Shown: piece after piece, positions 24,383 through 34,071 of the stretch | Layout: the number at the start of each line of letters is the position of its first letter | How positions within the stretch are numbered: position 1 is the stretch's first letter | Origin: Rickettsia typhi | Lineage (GTDB): Bacteria; Pseudomonadota; Alphaproteobacteria; Rickettsiales; Rickettsiaceae | Direction: 5' to 3' | DNA length: 64,000 nucleotides | Assembly (NCBI GenBank): GCA_945875975.1 | Contig: CAMCMD010000009.1 | Location: 1-64,000, forward strand | Notes under the pieces: generated by a model | The model's input: the letters and a program-made list of their open reading frames with translations, nothing else | The model's database searches: none | What the model was told of the DNA's origin: nothing | Position numbers and translations under genes: made by a program

Positions 24383-25378
24383 TTATGGTAATTTTGCTGC
24401 GTCCAGTAAGTAGGAGAATTCGCTTAAATCACCGCCCGCGTCACAAGCTATAGATAGTCTTGATTCTATTGGCAATTTTGTCAATAACTCCAGCTTGTGT
24501 TCAAAGGAGATTTTGTTGCCTCCATCTCCTGTAAAAATCTCTATTTTCTCTCCAGTTTGAGGAATGGTATAATAGCTCATATTTTCTATAACCCCCCAGA
24601 TTGGTACATGGAATTTTTTATATAAACTAACTGCTCTGCTGACGTCAATTTTTGATATTTTCTGAGGAGTGGTTACCATGATCACTTGGTCTATAATATA
24701 ATTTTGTAAAATACTTAAGTGAATATCTCCAGTTCCAGGGGGTGAATCTATAATTAAGTAATCAAGCCTTCCCCATTTTGTTAAGGAAAGCAATTGATAT
24801 ATAGCCTTACTTGCCATAGGGCCTCGCCAACTAATCGAAGCTGACGGTTCGGTCAAAAAACCGATTGAGTTAACAACAATCCCATAATTCTCCAGGGGAA
24901 CCATCTTGTTATCGTCAAGTTCAGGTTTTCCTTTTAGAGAAAAGAGATGAGGTATCGATGGACCATAAATATCAGCGTCAACAATACCTACTTTTTTGCC
25001 ATCACTTTTCAATTTATGCGCAAGTAGAGCGGCAATAGTAGATTTACCAACGCCTCCTTTACCAGATGCTATGAGCAAAATTTGCCCAACCCCTTCAATC
25101 TGTATTTTAGGTTTTTCAGTAGATGTGTTTTGACTTTTGCGAGTGCTTGTTAATACTATGTTAATTTTTTCAAAATCGGTAGTTTCTTGGATCTTTTTGA
25201 TAGTTTGGTCTCGAACTGATTCTGCTTCAGCCAATTCAATTCCAGTAATATCTAGAGAAAAGCCGATATTTGAGCCGTTTACAACGATTTCGGAAGATCT
25301 AGATTGCACAGAGGAACCATCTGATAAAAGCAAATTGGATCGTATCTCTTTAATTCTATCGGACTTAGTGATTGTCAT
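24383..25378 (-). CDS. mrp: Mrp/ApbC-type iron-sulfur cluster carrier ATPase
   Basis: 331 residues. A short DUF59-like N-terminus (about 1-85, weak) is followed by the P-loop ATPase: GQILLIASGKGGVGKSTIAA (deviant Walker A with the signature lysine), VGIVDADIYGPSIPHLFSL, SWRGPMASKAIYQLL, and YLIIDSPPGTGDIHLSILQ. The family loads [4Fe-4S] clusters onto target proteins. The CxxC near the C-terminus that most members use for cluster binding is not obvious here (VIENMSYYTIPQTGEKI lacks the usual CPHC), so its cluster binding may differ; the same is true of some rickettsial homologues as I recall. Confidence 0.88.
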   Translation of the reverse strand: MTITKSDRIKEIRSNLLLSDGSSVQSRSSEIVVNGSNIGFSLDITGIELAEAESVRDQTIKKIQETTDFEKINIVLTSTRKSQNTSTEKPKIQIEGVGQILLIASGKGGVGKSTIAALLAHKLKSDGKKVGIVDADIYGPSIPHLFSLKGKPELDDNKMVPLENYGIVVNSIGFLTEPSASISWRGPMASKAIYQLLSLTKWGRLDYLIIDSPPGTGDIHLSILQNYIIDQVIMVTTPQKISKIDVSRAVSLYKKFHVPIWGVIENMSYYTIPQTGEKIEIFTGDGGNKISFEHKLELLTKLPIESRLSIACDAGGDLSEFSYLLDAAKLP

Positions 25379-25456
25379 GCTTGCAAATTTTTCTAACTAC
25401 AATATATTAATACAGGTTGGTTTGAGTTTTTCAAAATACTAATTACAGTTTTGTAA

Positions 25457-26527
25457 ATGATAAATAAAATATACGGACAAATTTTTAAAAAATCTCCTTG
25501 GGATAATTTTGATCAAGAAGATAATGTATTCACTAAAAAAAGAAAAGATCAATTTAATTTGAATAATTTTCAGTTTAATTTTAGTGCTAAAACTGTTATT
25601 GCTGCAGTAGCCATTATTTTTGCTTTGTGGCTTGGTTCTGGGGTTTATGAAATAGAAGAAGGCGAGCAAGCGATTGTTGTTAGATTTGGTAAGTTTAATA
25701 GAATTGGATATGCGGGGTTAAATTATCATCTTCCTTCTCCAATAGAAATTATTATCAGAGAAAAAGTTGATCAGTCTAGGCGTATTGAAGTTGGTTATCG
25801 TTCGACTGGTCGTGCCAGAGTGGGAGGTGCTGTTTCTGCAACGGATGTAAAAGCTGAAAGCATAATGCTTACTGGTGATGAGAACATTATTGGATTACAT
25901 GTTGACGTTATGTGGCACATAAATGATTTATCAAAATATGTTTTCAATATTGTAAGCCCAGAGGAAACTGTTAAAGCTGCAGCGCAAAGCGCAATACGTG
26001 AAGTCATTGGCAATACGCCAATTTCTGCTGTTCTTTCTAATAAGAAACAGATGATTGCAGACAAGGTAGAGCAATTAATACAACAAATTCTCGACCAATA
26101 CGATTCCGGGGTAATGATCGAACAAGTCAAATTGCTCAGAGCCGAGCCCCCTGAAGAAGTAATAGCTGCATATCGCGATGTTCAGACTGCGAAGGCTGAC
26201 AAGGAAAAAGTTATAAATGAATCGGAAGCATATAAGAATGATGTTCTGCCGAGAGCTAGAGGCGAATCTGAAAAAATAGTTCAGGAAGCGGAAGGCTATA
26301 AAGCTGAAGTAATGTCTAGAGCAGAGGGTGACTCAGCTCGATTTAATGCGGTATATAATCAGTATTATGCGAATAAAGAGGTTACTAGGAGTAGGTTGTA
26401 CCTAGAGACAATAGAAGCTATACTCCAAGACTCAGATAAGGTAATTATGGGAGGTGATGGTATGTTACCTCATATGTCAATACAACAAAAAGACCCATTG
26501 GAAACTAGGCAGATTAATGATAAATAA
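25457..26527 (+). CDS. hflK: HflK, SPFH subunit of the FtsH-regulating complex
   Basis: 356 residues. A membrane anchor near residues 45-62 (TVIAAVAIIFALWLGSGVYE) is followed by the periplasmic SPFH domain (GEQAIVVRFGKFNRI, EVIGNTPISAVLSNKKQMIA) and a coiled coil rich in A/E/K (SEAYKNDVLPRARGESEKIV). The N-terminal cytoplasmic tail is short and lacks the usual glycine-rich stretch. HflK and HflC encase FtsH in the inner membrane. It is followed by hflC after one base and then degP, a quality-control operon common in alphaproteobacteria. Confidence 0.96.
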   Translation: MINKIYGQIFKKSPWDNFDQEDNVFTKKRKDQFNLNNFQFNFSAKTVIAAVAIIFALWLGSGVYEIEEGEQAIVVRFGKFNRIGYAGLNYHLPSPIEIIIREKVDQSRRIEVGYRSTGRARVGGAVSATDVKAESIMLTGDENIIGLHVDVMWHINDLSKYVFNIVSPEETVKAAAQSAIREVIGNTPISAVLSNKKQMIADKVEQLIQQILDQYDSGVMIEQVKLLRAEPPEEVIAAYRDVQTAKADKEKVINESEAYKNDVLPRARGESEKIVQEAEGYKAEVMSRAEGDSARFNAVYNQYYANKEVTRSRLYLETIEAILQDSDKVIMGGDGMLPHMSIQQKDPLETRQINDK

Positions 26528-26528
26528 T

Positions 26529-27386
26529 ATGAATAAATTGTATATAACGGCCATAGCTTCATTTTGTTTAATTATAATTTTGGCTGGAGCGCTCTTTACT
26601 GTTGATCAGAAAGAAATCGGAGTGGTGTTTCAATTTGGTGAAGCTGTAAGGATTGTTGAAAACCCCGGTCTGAATATTAAAGTTCCTTTTATTCAAAATG
26701 TACAATTTCTGGATAAACGAATTTTGAATGTCAGTGCAGAGGAAAAAGAGCTAACTGCTTCTGATGAAAAAAGGCTTATAGTAGATGCTTTTGCTAAATA
26801 CAAGATAATTGAACCGGTGATGTTTATCAAAACTGTTCATAATTATTCTGGTGCTAATTTGCGTTTGAATAAGATTTTAGAATCGGCAATGAGGACTGTT
26901 ATTGGACGATTCCCACTTAACACTTTGCTTACTGAGCAACGAGCGAACTTAATGCAGCAGATTAGAGATTTGGTTCATAAAGAAGCTGCTCTATTTGGTA
27001 TAAAAATTATAGATGTTAGAATCTTAAAATCTGATTTACCTACTGAAAACAGTGATGCTATTTATCAGAGAATGAAGACAGAAAGATATAAAGAGGCTAA
27101 ACAAATCAGGGCTGAAGGGGCTGAAGAATCAGCAAGAATAAAAGCGCGTGCTGATAAAGACAATAAGATTATATTAGCTGAAGCTTATATGAAGGCTCAA
27201 AAAACTAAGGGTGATGGAGATTCAGAGGCAGCTAAATTGTATAATATAGCTTATTCTAAGGATCCGGAGTTTTACAAATTTTATCGTTCATTAGTGGCCT
27301 ATAAATCGTCTTTAAGCAAAGAAAACACACAGTTTGTTTTATCGCCTAAGGCTGAATTCTTTAGGTACTTACAACTTGGAAAGTAA
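26529..27386 (+). CDS. hflC: HflC, SPFH subunit of the FtsH-regulating complex
   Basis: 285 residues from ATG 26529. Membrane anchor at about 6-24 (ITAIASFCLIIILAGALF), then the HflC start VDQKEIGVVFQFGEAVRIVE, the SPFH domain and the C-terminal segment KTKGDGDSEAAKLYNIAYSK followed by DPEFYKFYRSLVAYK (the F..FYRSL.AY motif typical of HflC). The start is one base after the hflK stop, so the two are coupled; an earlier in-frame ATG lies within hflK and was rejected. Confidence 0.96.
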   Translation: MNKLYITAIASFCLIIILAGALFTVDQKEIGVVFQFGEAVRIVENPGLNIKVPFIQNVQFLDKRILNVSAEEKELTASDEKRLIVDAFAKYKIIEPVMFIKTVHNYSGANLRLNKILESAMRTVIGRFPLNTLLTEQRANLMQQIRDLVHKEAALFGIKIIDVRILKSDLPTENSDAIYQRMKTERYKEAKQIRAEGAEESARIKARADKDNKIILAEAYMKAQKTKGDGDSEAAKLYNIAYSKDPEFYKFYRSLVAYKSSLSKENTQFVLSPKAEFFRYLQLGK

Positions 27387-27394
27387 ATTATAGT

Positions 27395-28819
27395 ATGAAA
27401 ATCTTAAAGATACTTACATTTATTATTTTGGGATTATTTTGCGAAGTTAGAGCAATAGCCTCTATCCCTGTACAAATAACTAGTTTTGCCGATATTATAG
27501 AGCCATTGATGCCTACGGTTGTCAATATCTATACGGTTAAATATAACAACGAAACTAATCAAAAAGGATCGGTGTTGCCTGAAATATTACCGCTTGATAG
27601 GTTCAATGATTTCTTTGAGAAATTTAATGTGCCCTTTTCTTTTGATGAGTTATATAGTAGTAAAAGTGCTTTAGCTTTAGGGTCTGGATTTGTCCTAGAT
27701 GAAGAGGGTCATATAATTACTAACGATCACGTGGTTACTGGTTCTGATGAGATATATGTAAAACTCTCAGATAATACTGAATTTCCAGCAAAAATTGTTG
27801 GTACTGATCCTAAAACAGATCTAGCTTTGCTAAAAATTGATGTAAAACAAAAATTACCTTTTGTAGCTTTTGGAGATTCTACTAAATCTAGAATTGGTGA
27901 TATAGTGATCGCTATAGGTAATCCTCTTGGTTTTGGTGGGACAGTTACCACTGGTATTATATCTTCCAAAGGAAGAGATTTGGGAATGAACCAAGATGAG
28001 TTGGTTGATGATTTTATCCAAACTGATGCGGCAATCAATACAGGAAATTCTGGCGGACCATTATTTAATGTTGAAGGTAAAGTTATTGGTTTGAACACTT
28101 CTGTTCCAGATATTAATGGAGGAACAAATATTGGTATTGGATTCGCCATTCCGTCCAATACTGTAAAAGACATTGTAAATCAGCTGAAAGAAAAAGGAAA
28201 AATTAGTCGTGGAAGGCTTGATATTGCGGTACAGCAGGTCACCAAGGAATTAGCAGAGGCTTTGTCTCTTAGTAAGACATATGGGGTATTAGTTGTAAGT
28301 GTCCGCCCTGGTGGCTCTGGAGCGAAAGCGGGTTTAAAGCGCAGTGATTTGATTACAGAATTTAATGGAAAAATAGTTTTAAATTCTAGAAAATTGCAAC
28401 TTTTTGTTGCTGATTGTCATATTGGGGAAAAAGTAAAACTAACTGTTATTAGAGATGGGAATCCTTTGACTATAGTGGCTCAAATAGTTGACCTAGAACC
28501 ACAGGAAGACGAAGCAGTGCCAGTAGAATCGACAAAAGAAAAAGGAGGGGTGACATTTAGTAATATTTCACCAATGGTCATTTCTAAGTTTGGATTGGAA
28601 CAGAATAGCAAAGGTGTAGTGGTTACAGAAATATCCCAAGAGTTAAATTTTGATTTACGTATAGGGGACTTGATTATGGCTATTAATCAGGAATATATCA
28701 ATGACGTTGAGCAATTTAATAATGTGTATGAAAAGATAAAAAATGGCAATAAAAAGAACGTAGTACTTCTTGTTAGACGGCGTGAATTTACTATGTTTGT
28801 TGCCATGCCCATAAAATAA
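27395..28819 (+). CDS. degP: DegP/HtrA periplasmic serine protease
   Basis: 474 residues. Signal peptide at 1-22 (KILTFIILGLFCEVRAIAS). The trypsin-like domain has H in ITNDHVVTG, D in DPKTDLALLKI and S in NTGNSGGPLFN. Two PDZ domains follow (GVLVVSVRPGGSGAKAGLKR; GVVVTEISQELNFDLRIGDL). It degrades and chaperones misfolded envelope proteins. It lies eight bases after hflC, so the three form an envelope-stress operon. The second PDZ is shorter than in E. coli DegP. Confidence 0.95.
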   Translation: MKILKILTFIILGLFCEVRAIASIPVQITSFADIIEPLMPTVVNIYTVKYNNETNQKGSVLPEILPLDRFNDFFEKFNVPFSFDELYSSKSALALGSGFVLDEEGHIITNDHVVTGSDEIYVKLSDNTEFPAKIVGTDPKTDLALLKIDVKQKLPFVAFGDSTKSRIGDIVIAIGNPLGFGGTVTTGIISSKGRDLGMNQDELVDDFIQTDAAINTGNSGGPLFNVEGKVIGLNTSVPDINGGTNIGIGFAIPSNTVKDIVNQLKEKGKISRGRLDIAVQQVTKELAEALSLSKTYGVLVVSVRPGGSGAKAGLKRSDLITEFNGKIVLNSRKLQLFVADCHIGEKVKLTVIRDGNPLTIVAQIVDLEPQEDEAVPVESTKEKGGVTFSNISPMVISKFGLEQNSKGVVVTEISQELNFDLRIGDLIMAINQEYINDVEQFNNVYEKIKNGNKKNVVLLVRRREFTMFVAMPIK

Positions 28820-29121
28820 ATACCAATTTTGTGGGTATTATTACTTGTATTGCTAATATAGAGATAAAAGTCGACGACTTATTAGTACCATAGGGGCTAG
28901 TTATATCCCTATCTGTTCTAGTAATGCTGCTTTCTAAGCTCTTCGCTATGACACATTTTTATAAAAACCCCGTTGATGAAAGCTAGGTATTTAGTGCGCA
29001 ATGCTGCGACCTAAAATTTAATTATCTATAATAATTGGAAAAGATCTGATATAATATCATCAAAAATTAAATATAAAAAAATATCTTTTTAAAATAGATT
29101 AATTGAAAACAAAATAAAAAA
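28820..29121. other. intergenic region with hairpins, no gene
   Basis: About 300 bases between degP and trhO. It contains a small hairpin just after degP (AATACC/GGTATT near 28821-28840, a possible weak terminator), a hairpin ATAGGG (28890-28895)/CCCTAT (28907-28912), and a further G+C-richer patch near 28975-29012. It may be a decayed palindromic element, but its ends do not match the two elements described elsewhere. A promoter for trhO lies at its right side. Confidence 0.4.
29047..29055 (+). promoter_or_regulatory. extended -10 promoter of trhO
   Basis: TGATATAAT (29047-29055) is a consensus -10 (TATAAT) with the TGN extension, about 65 bases before the trhO start. The -35 region is poor, as is usual for extended -10 promoters. 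Confidence 0.45.
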
Positions 29122-29904
29122 ATGAGTGATGAAAATAAAATTGCCGTATTAAGTTTTTATAGTTTTACCAACATAGAAGATCCAGCGATCCTGTTACCAA
29201 AGATTTTATTAGTAACGAAGAAGAAATATGTTCGAGGGACAGTTCTTGTTGCTTTTGAAGGCTTTAATGGTTCGATCTCAGGCTTAGAAGAAAACGTTAT
29301 ATTCGTAGTGGAAGAAATTAGGAAGATAACTGGTGCAAAAGATATTAATATAAAAATTAATTACTGTGACGAGCAGCCATTTTCAAGAATCAAAGTAAAA
29401 ATAAAAGAAGAAATTGTAGCACTCAAATTCGGTGAGCTAGATGTTGAGAAATTAAAAGGTGGTTATATAGCCACGTGTGATTGGGATAATTTTATTAAGA
29501 GAAGTGATGTCATTACTATCGATACTCGTAACGATTATGAGGTAAAAGTTGGAGCATTTGAAGGTGCAGTTGATCCGAAAACCAAGACTTTTCGAGAGTT
29601 TCTGGAATGGGCGATAAGTCACATAGATTTATTAAAGGATAAGAAAGTGGCTATGTATTGCACTGGTGGTATTAGATGTGAAAAATCTACCGCACTACTT
29701 CGAAAACTTGGAGTGGAAGAAGTATATCACCTGAAAGGAGGGATTTTACAATACCTTGAAGATACAAAAAATGCTAATGGCACTTGGCAAGGAGAGTGTT
29801 TTGTTTTTGACGACAGAGGGGCAGTTTCATCATCTCTTTCTCCTTCAGATGGCTTTTGGGTTGAGAGTGGACAAACAGCAAAAAGCGTAAGTTATAACAA
29901 GTGA
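29122..29904 (+). CDS. trhO: tRNA uridine-34 hydroxylase, rhodanese family
   Basis: 260 residues of the UPF0176/TrhO family. The N-terminal acylphosphatase-like domain contains [20 protein letters not shown]; the rhodanese domain contains [20 protein letters not shown] and the active loop [17 protein letters not shown], with both cysteines of the CTGGIRC motif. TrhO makes 5-hydroxyuridine at the tRNA wobble position in an O2-dependent way. Alphaproteobacterial members are usually longer at the C-terminus. The last codon region overlaps a GTG at 29901 of the following gene's frame. Confidence 0.92.
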   Translation: MSDENKIAVLSFYSFTNIEDPAILLPKILLVTKKKYVRGTVLVAFEGFNGSISGLEENVIFVVEEIRKITGAKDINIKINYCDEQPFSRIKVKIKEEIVALKFGELDVEKLKGGYIATCDWDNFIKRSDVITIDTRNDYEVKVGAFEGAVDPKTKTFREFLEWAISHIDLLKDKKVAMYCTGGIRCEKSTALLRKLGVEEVYHLKGGILQYLEDTKNANGTWQGECFVFDDRGAVSSSLSPSDGFWVESGQTAKSVSYNK

Positions 29905-29960
29905 TTGAGTTTGGTATAATTTCTTTACCAAGACATGATTTGAGTAAACAGATTATCATT

Positions 29961-30578
29961 ATGGAAAAATCCAACCTTAGCACTAAACTTGTTGCTATAG
30001 TAAGTGATAATACATTCATTTATGAAGCTCTAGTTGATAATGTTGATTGTAAAATTGAGTTAATTGAGACGGATAGCAAAAATTATATTAACTCTCTTGG
30101 TAAGGTTGATGTATTGATTGTTGATAAGACGTTGTCTAAACAGGAGATACCTATCTTCCGAATAAATATATTGATCAATTGTACAAACAATAAAATATCT
30201 GCAAATGAAATATATTTTACTAAGCCTTTTAAGTTAATAGACTTAATCCATACCATTGAGAAACATCAAGATGGTAAAAATTTGTTTTGTAGTATTAACA
30301 AAGATTGGGTGTATAGTCAGCAGCTTGGCAGACTTTCCTCGGACGATAAATCTATTTTTCTAACAGATAAAGAAAATGACTTATTCAAAAAGTTATTGTG
30401 TGTAGAAGGTCATCTTGCTAAAAAGGATTATCTACGTCAGGAGGTATGGAATTATCACCAAGATGCTGAATCTAATACGCTTGAAACACATCTTTATAAG
30501 CTAAAACAAAAACTTCCCACTGGTCTTTTGGAAATAAAAAACTCAAGTTGTTTTCTTGCTATTGATAGTTTGAAGTGA
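29961..30578 (+). CDS. OmpR-type response regulator, divergent receiver
   Basis: 205 residues from ATG 29961 (a GTG at 29901 would overlap trhO and add 20 residues). The receiver (about 8-115) keeps the phospho-acceptor aspartate D55 (VDVLIVDKTLS), one of the two acidic pocket residues (D16 in VAIVSDN) and the lysine K88 (IYFTKPF), but is otherwise divergent and short. The C-terminal winged helix (about 130-205) has LTDKENDLFKKLL and the recognition helix AESNTLETHLYKLKQKL. It is a DNA-binding regulator; no sensor kinase lies nearby. The reduced acidic pocket makes normal phosphorylation uncertain. Confidence 0.75.
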   Translation: MEKSNLSTKLVAIVSDNTFIYEALVDNVDCKIELIETDSKNYINSLGKVDVLIVDKTLSKQEIPIFRINILINCTNNKISANEIYFTKPFKLIDLIHTIEKHQDGKNLFCSINKDWVYSQQLGRLSSDDKSIFLTDKENDLFKKLLCVEGHLAKKDYLRQEVWNYHQDAESNTLETHLYKLKQKLPTGLLEIKNSSCFLAIDSLK

Positions 30579-30630
30579 TCTAAAAACCTTTTGTAACATG
30601 GAGGTACAAGTTTTGCTTAGGGATTTATTA

Positions 30631-30790
30631 GAGTTCTTTTGAAACTCTACTACTGAAGGCAATTGCGTTGTCATTCCGGTGCTCGGATCCTCACGTACCT
30701 TGTGTACGCTGCGGTCTTGCTCTCCGTAGACTACTCCTAGCACTTGCTCTTCATTAGCAAGTTTGGAAAGAACTCAATTAACTATAGTCT
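30631..30790. repeat. palindromic repeat element (Rickettsia-palindromic-element-like), copy 2
   Basis: GAGTTCTTT (30631-30639) and AAAGAACTC (30767-30775) are exact inverted arms. The core contains CGTAC with a CTTGT loop and GTACG, and a further G+C-rich stretch with TTGTCATTCCGG. The right end AATTAACTATAGTCT (30776-30790) is identical to that of copy 1 at 24304-24318. It fills the gap between the convergent response-regulator and miaA genes. No coding potential is convincing. Confidence 0.65.
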
Positions 30791-30795
30791 GATTT

Positions 30796-31728
30796 TTACA
30801 GGGGGAGTATGTTATTCATTAATGAGGTGTATTCAGTAAAGTTACTAAATTTTATCACTCGCTTTGTTTTTATCTGATTGTTAAACCAAGTACATTGTCG
30901 TTTTGCATATTGTCTAGTTTTCGCGGTAGCAACGTCAATTGCTTTTTGTTTAGTAATCTCTCCTTTTGTATACGCTATAATTTCTTGTACCCCAAGAGCC
31001 TTCATAGCCGTTGTATTTAAGTTAGGATATTGTTGATTCACTGATCGTATTTCCTCAATAGCTCCTTCATTTAGTAGTGTCAAAAAACGATTGTTGCATG
31101 TTTCGTAAAGAAAATTCCGTTCTGGCATTAGTGCTATTATATCAAAGTCAAACTCTGGTAAGGGAAGAGTGTTCTTTTGAGCCTGATAATGCAGGATAGA
31201 TTTACCACATTGCTTTACTACTTCATAAGCTCTGATTGCTCTTTGAGTATCACCAACGTTGAGCATTTTTACAACCTCAGGGTCTATTGTTTCTAGGAGG
31301 TTAAAAAATACCTCTGAACCTAGCTCTTTATGAAGAGTTCTTGCTTGAGATCGTACGTCATTAGTGATATCGGGTATAGAGCTAAAGCCGTATATTAGCA
31401 TATTGATATACATGCCGCTTCCCCCAACGATTACAGACAATTTATCTCTATTGGATATTTCCCGAATAGATAAACTAGCAGAGTTTGTGTATTTTGCTGC
31501 TGAAAACTCAGTGTCGATATCTAGAAAATTATATAAATGGTATGGCAAATCTTGTTTTAGTTCTTGCGAAGGTGAAGCCGTTATAATTGGCAATTGCTGA
31601 TATATTTGCATAGAGTCAGCATTGACAACTTCACCGTTATTTTTGCGTGCAAATTCATGTGCAAAGTTAGTTTTGCCGCTGGCGGTTGGGCCGCAAATTA
31701 TAACTGCCTTTTTCATTATTTTATGCAA
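30796..31728 (-). CDS. miaA: tRNA dimethylallyltransferase
   Basis: 310 residues. The P-loop is IICGPTASGKTNFAHEFARK, followed by VVNADSMQIYQQLPIITASP, VGGSGMYINMLIYGF and the C-terminal KTRQYAKRQCTWF, all diagnostic. It attaches the dimethylallyl group to A37 of tRNAs reading U-starting codons. It lies three bases downstream of thyX on the same strand, so these two are probably co-transcribed. Confidence 0.96.
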   Translation of the reverse strand: MHKIMKKAVIICGPTASGKTNFAHEFARKNNGEVVNADSMQIYQQLPIITASPSQELKQDLPYHLYNFLDIDTEFSAAKYTNSASLSIREISNRDKLSVIVGGSGMYINMLIYGFSSIPDITNDVRSQARTLHKELGSEVFFNLLETIDPEVVKMLNVGDTQRAIRAYEVVKQCGKSILHYQAQKNTLPLPEFDFDIIALMPERNFLYETCNNRFLTLLNEGAIEEIRSVNQQYPNLNTTAMKALGVQEIIAYTKGEITKQKAIDVATAKTRQYAKRQCTWFNNQIKTKRVIKFSNFTEYTSLMNNILPL

Positions 31729-31731
31729 GCA

Positions 31732-32655
31732 CTATAGTTTTAAGCTTACCATCAACTCGCCCCATTCTCTTTTACTCATGCCACTTGATTCTTGGTCAAT
31801 TTTTTTACCAGTAATCATTTGACGAATAACCTCCATACCTTTTCTAGAAATTGACGTAGCATACATCTTATGTTCTTCAAACGCTTCGTAAGCGTACGGT
31901 ACCCAAGCTTTAACTATATCAAGCATCGCTTGCGCATACACTCTGATTTCATATTGAGCATGAGGGTCTGCTCTAAGTGCAAGAAAGTGCAATAAGTTAT
32001 GTAAATTAATTTTCCAGTACCATTCAGTATAAGTATTGAGTGTGAGGTTAATCCTGGCTAGCTCTCTGGTAATACCTATATTATTTTCATCGATAACATT
32101 GCCCGCTGCATCTTCATTCATCATTTCAACGTAATGGTTATAGCAATTTACAGAATCATTTTTTATTATTGATAAAACTCGATCAGCCACTTCATCAGGA
32201 ACTGTGTCCGTGCTACGACCTTGCTTGTTAACCTTTGATTGCGGGCTCAGGTTTGCTTTTTCAGGAACATAAAATTCGTTACTCAAGATAGAATACCGTG
32301 CTGAATACTCGTTTACGCTTGCAGTTCTGTGACGAATCCATTGTCTTGCAATAAATATTGGTAATTTAATATGAAATTTTATATCGCACATTTCAAATGG
32401 TGTAGTATGTCTATGTCGCATCAGATAATTGATCAGCCCTTTGTCTTCAAGACTTTTCTTTGTACCTCTTCCATAAGATACTCGGGCAGCTTGTACTATC
32501 GAGCTATCATCACCCATATAGTCAACTACACGGATAAATCCATGGTCAAGAACAGGAATCGGGGTGTATAAGATCTCTTCGAGGGCTTGCACTGTTGCTC
32601 TTTTTGTTGTATTTTTAGTTTGTAAAAGTTCATTAAGTTCATCATTTTTTGCCAT
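31732..32655 (-). CDS. thyX: FAD-dependent thymidylate synthase
   Basis: 307 residues. The ThyX motif [15 protein letters not shown] is complete (RHRx7S), with substrate and FAD regions [20 protein letters not shown] and [20 protein letters not shown]. It makes dTMP without ThyA, using FAD. ThyX instead of ThyA is the rule in Rickettsia, in line with the placement of this organism. Its own start at 32655 has no other gene upstream on that strand. Confidence 0.96.
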   Translation of the reverse strand: MAKNDELNELLQTKNTTKRATVQALEEILYTPIPVLDHGFIRVVDYMGDDSSIVQAARVSYGRGTKKSLEDKGLINYLMRHRHTTPFEMCDIKFHIKLPIFIARQWIRHRTASVNEYSARYSILSNEFYVPEKANLSPQSKVNKQGRSTDTVPDEVADRVLSIIKNDSVNCYNHYVEMMNEDAAGNVIDENNIGITRELARINLTLNTYTEWYWKINLHNLLHFLALRADPHAQYEIRVYAQAMLDIVKAWVPYAYEAFEEHKMYATSISRKGMEVIRQMITGKKIDQESSGMSKREWGELMVSLKL

Positions 32656-32770
32656 ATACGTATTTCCTTTACTAGATATTTGGGAGATATTCGCTAAAAT
32701 TTCTTGTCAATGATAGATGATATCAATTAAATTGGAATTCAGTAACTGATTTTTTAAAAAAATAAATTTA

Positions 32771-34057
32771 ATGATAATCCTTGTTGTATCTTTCGTTCTC
32801 GGTTTGCTTTGTATAGCAGGCTTTATTTCAGCAGCTGAAACCGCAATCACTGCTACTTCTCCAGGACTTATTCAGAAACTTAAATCAGAAGGAAACAAGA
32901 GAGCAGAATTGCTGCTTGGAATTTTGAAGATAAAGGAAAAAGTAATTAGCACTCTTCTCATTGGGAATAGTATTGCCAACACTATATGTACTACTATTTC
33001 TACAGGAATATTTATTGAATATTTTGGTGACGATCTGGGAACAGCCATTTCAGCTGTTGTAATGTCGTTTATGATTATAGTCTTTTCTGAAGTAGTGCCT
33101 AAAGCTATTGCAGTGGTGAAATCAGAAAAAATAGCACTACTTGCTACTCCTGCCTTATTGGTTGTATTGAAAATATTAGAGCCAATGAATATTTTGCTTT
33201 TATATATAACTAAAGGGTTTTGCTTTATTTTTCGTATAGATCTAAAGCAGAAAGTATCTGCAGAAGATGAGGTGCGGGGAGTAATAGAACATCACATGCA
33301 TGAAGGAAATGTATTTAAAGACGATCGAGATATGCTGGGCGGTATTCTAGATATTAGGAATATGGCGATTTGTGATATTATGGTTCATAGAAGTAAAATT
33401 ATGGCTATTGATATTGATACTCCAACTGAGAAAGTAATAAACACTGTTCTTAGCTCCAGGCATAGTCGATTTCCATTTTGGCAAGGTAATAGCGATAATA
33501 TAATTGGTATTCTTCATGTCAAAGATTTGATGAATAAAATTCATCACTCTAGAAAGAATAAAGCAAATGAAATAAACATAAAGGATTTGCTCAGTACTCC
33601 TGTGTTTGTACCAGATAATTCTTTAGTTGTGCAGCAGCTTAATATGTTTAGAGAGGGGCAAACGCACTTAGCATGCGTTGTTGATGAGTACGGAGATTTA
33701 CAGGGCATTGTTACTATGGAAGACATTCTGGAAGAGATTGTTGGACAAATTTATGATGAGCACGATTCTGGCAACCAGAAGATTACTAAACTATCCGACC
33801 GGGTATTTATTATTGATGGATCAGTGTCTGTAAGAGACTTAAATCGTGAATTAGATTGGCAAATACCAGAAACTGATGCTACAACTATTGCGGGATTTAT
33901 TATTAGTAAAATGGCAAGAATCCCTAATCAAGGCGAATATTTGATTAGTAAAGATTTAAAAATGATTGTGAAGAAGAAATTTGATAATAGAATTAAGACT
34001 CTCAAAGTTATTGTTATGTCAGAAGGAGTGGAACCAGAAGGTTCAGAACTGGGCTAA
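32771..34057 (+). CDS. CNNM/CorC-type transporter-associated CBS domain protein
   Basis: 428 residues. The N-terminal DUF21 membrane domain (three or four segments; SAAETAITATSPGLIQKLKS, GNSIANTICTTISTGIFIEY), a CBS pair at about 190-320 (MVHRSKIMAIDIDTPTEKVI; THLACVVDEYGDLQGIVTME) and the C-terminal CorC_HlyC domain (DGSVSVRDLNRELDW). Members are magnesium or other divalent-cation efflux proteins or regulators; in rickettsial genomes they are often labelled hemolysin C (tlyC-like), but a hemolytic role is not shown by sequence. It precedes ccmF by 14 bases. Confidence 0.88.
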   Translation: MIILVVSFVLGLLCIAGFISAAETAITATSPGLIQKLKSEGNKRAELLLGILKIKEKVISTLLIGNSIANTICTTISTGIFIEYFGDDLGTAISAVVMSFMIIVFSEVVPKAIAVVKSEKIALLATPALLVVLKILEPMNILLLYITKGFCFIFRIDLKQKVSAEDEVRGVIEHHMHEGNVFKDDRDMLGGILDIRNMAICDIMVHRSKIMAIDIDTPTEKVINTVLSSRHSRFPFWQGNSDNIIGILHVKDLMNKIHHSRKNKANEINIKDLLSTPVFVPDNSLVVQQLNMFREGQTHLACVVDEYGDLQGIVTMEDILEEIVGQIYDEHDSGNQKITKLSDRVFIIDGSVSVRDLNRELDWQIPETDATTIAGFIISKMARIPNQGEYLISKDLKMIVKKKFDNRIKTLKVIVMSEGVEPEGSELG

Positions 34058-34071
34058 ACGGGAAAAAGGGT

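Noticed and set aside
32771-34057. hemolysin C label for the CBS-domain protein
   Set aside because: The domain order (DUF21, CBS pair, CorC_HlyC) indicates an ion-transport family; hemolysis cannot be inferred from sequence.
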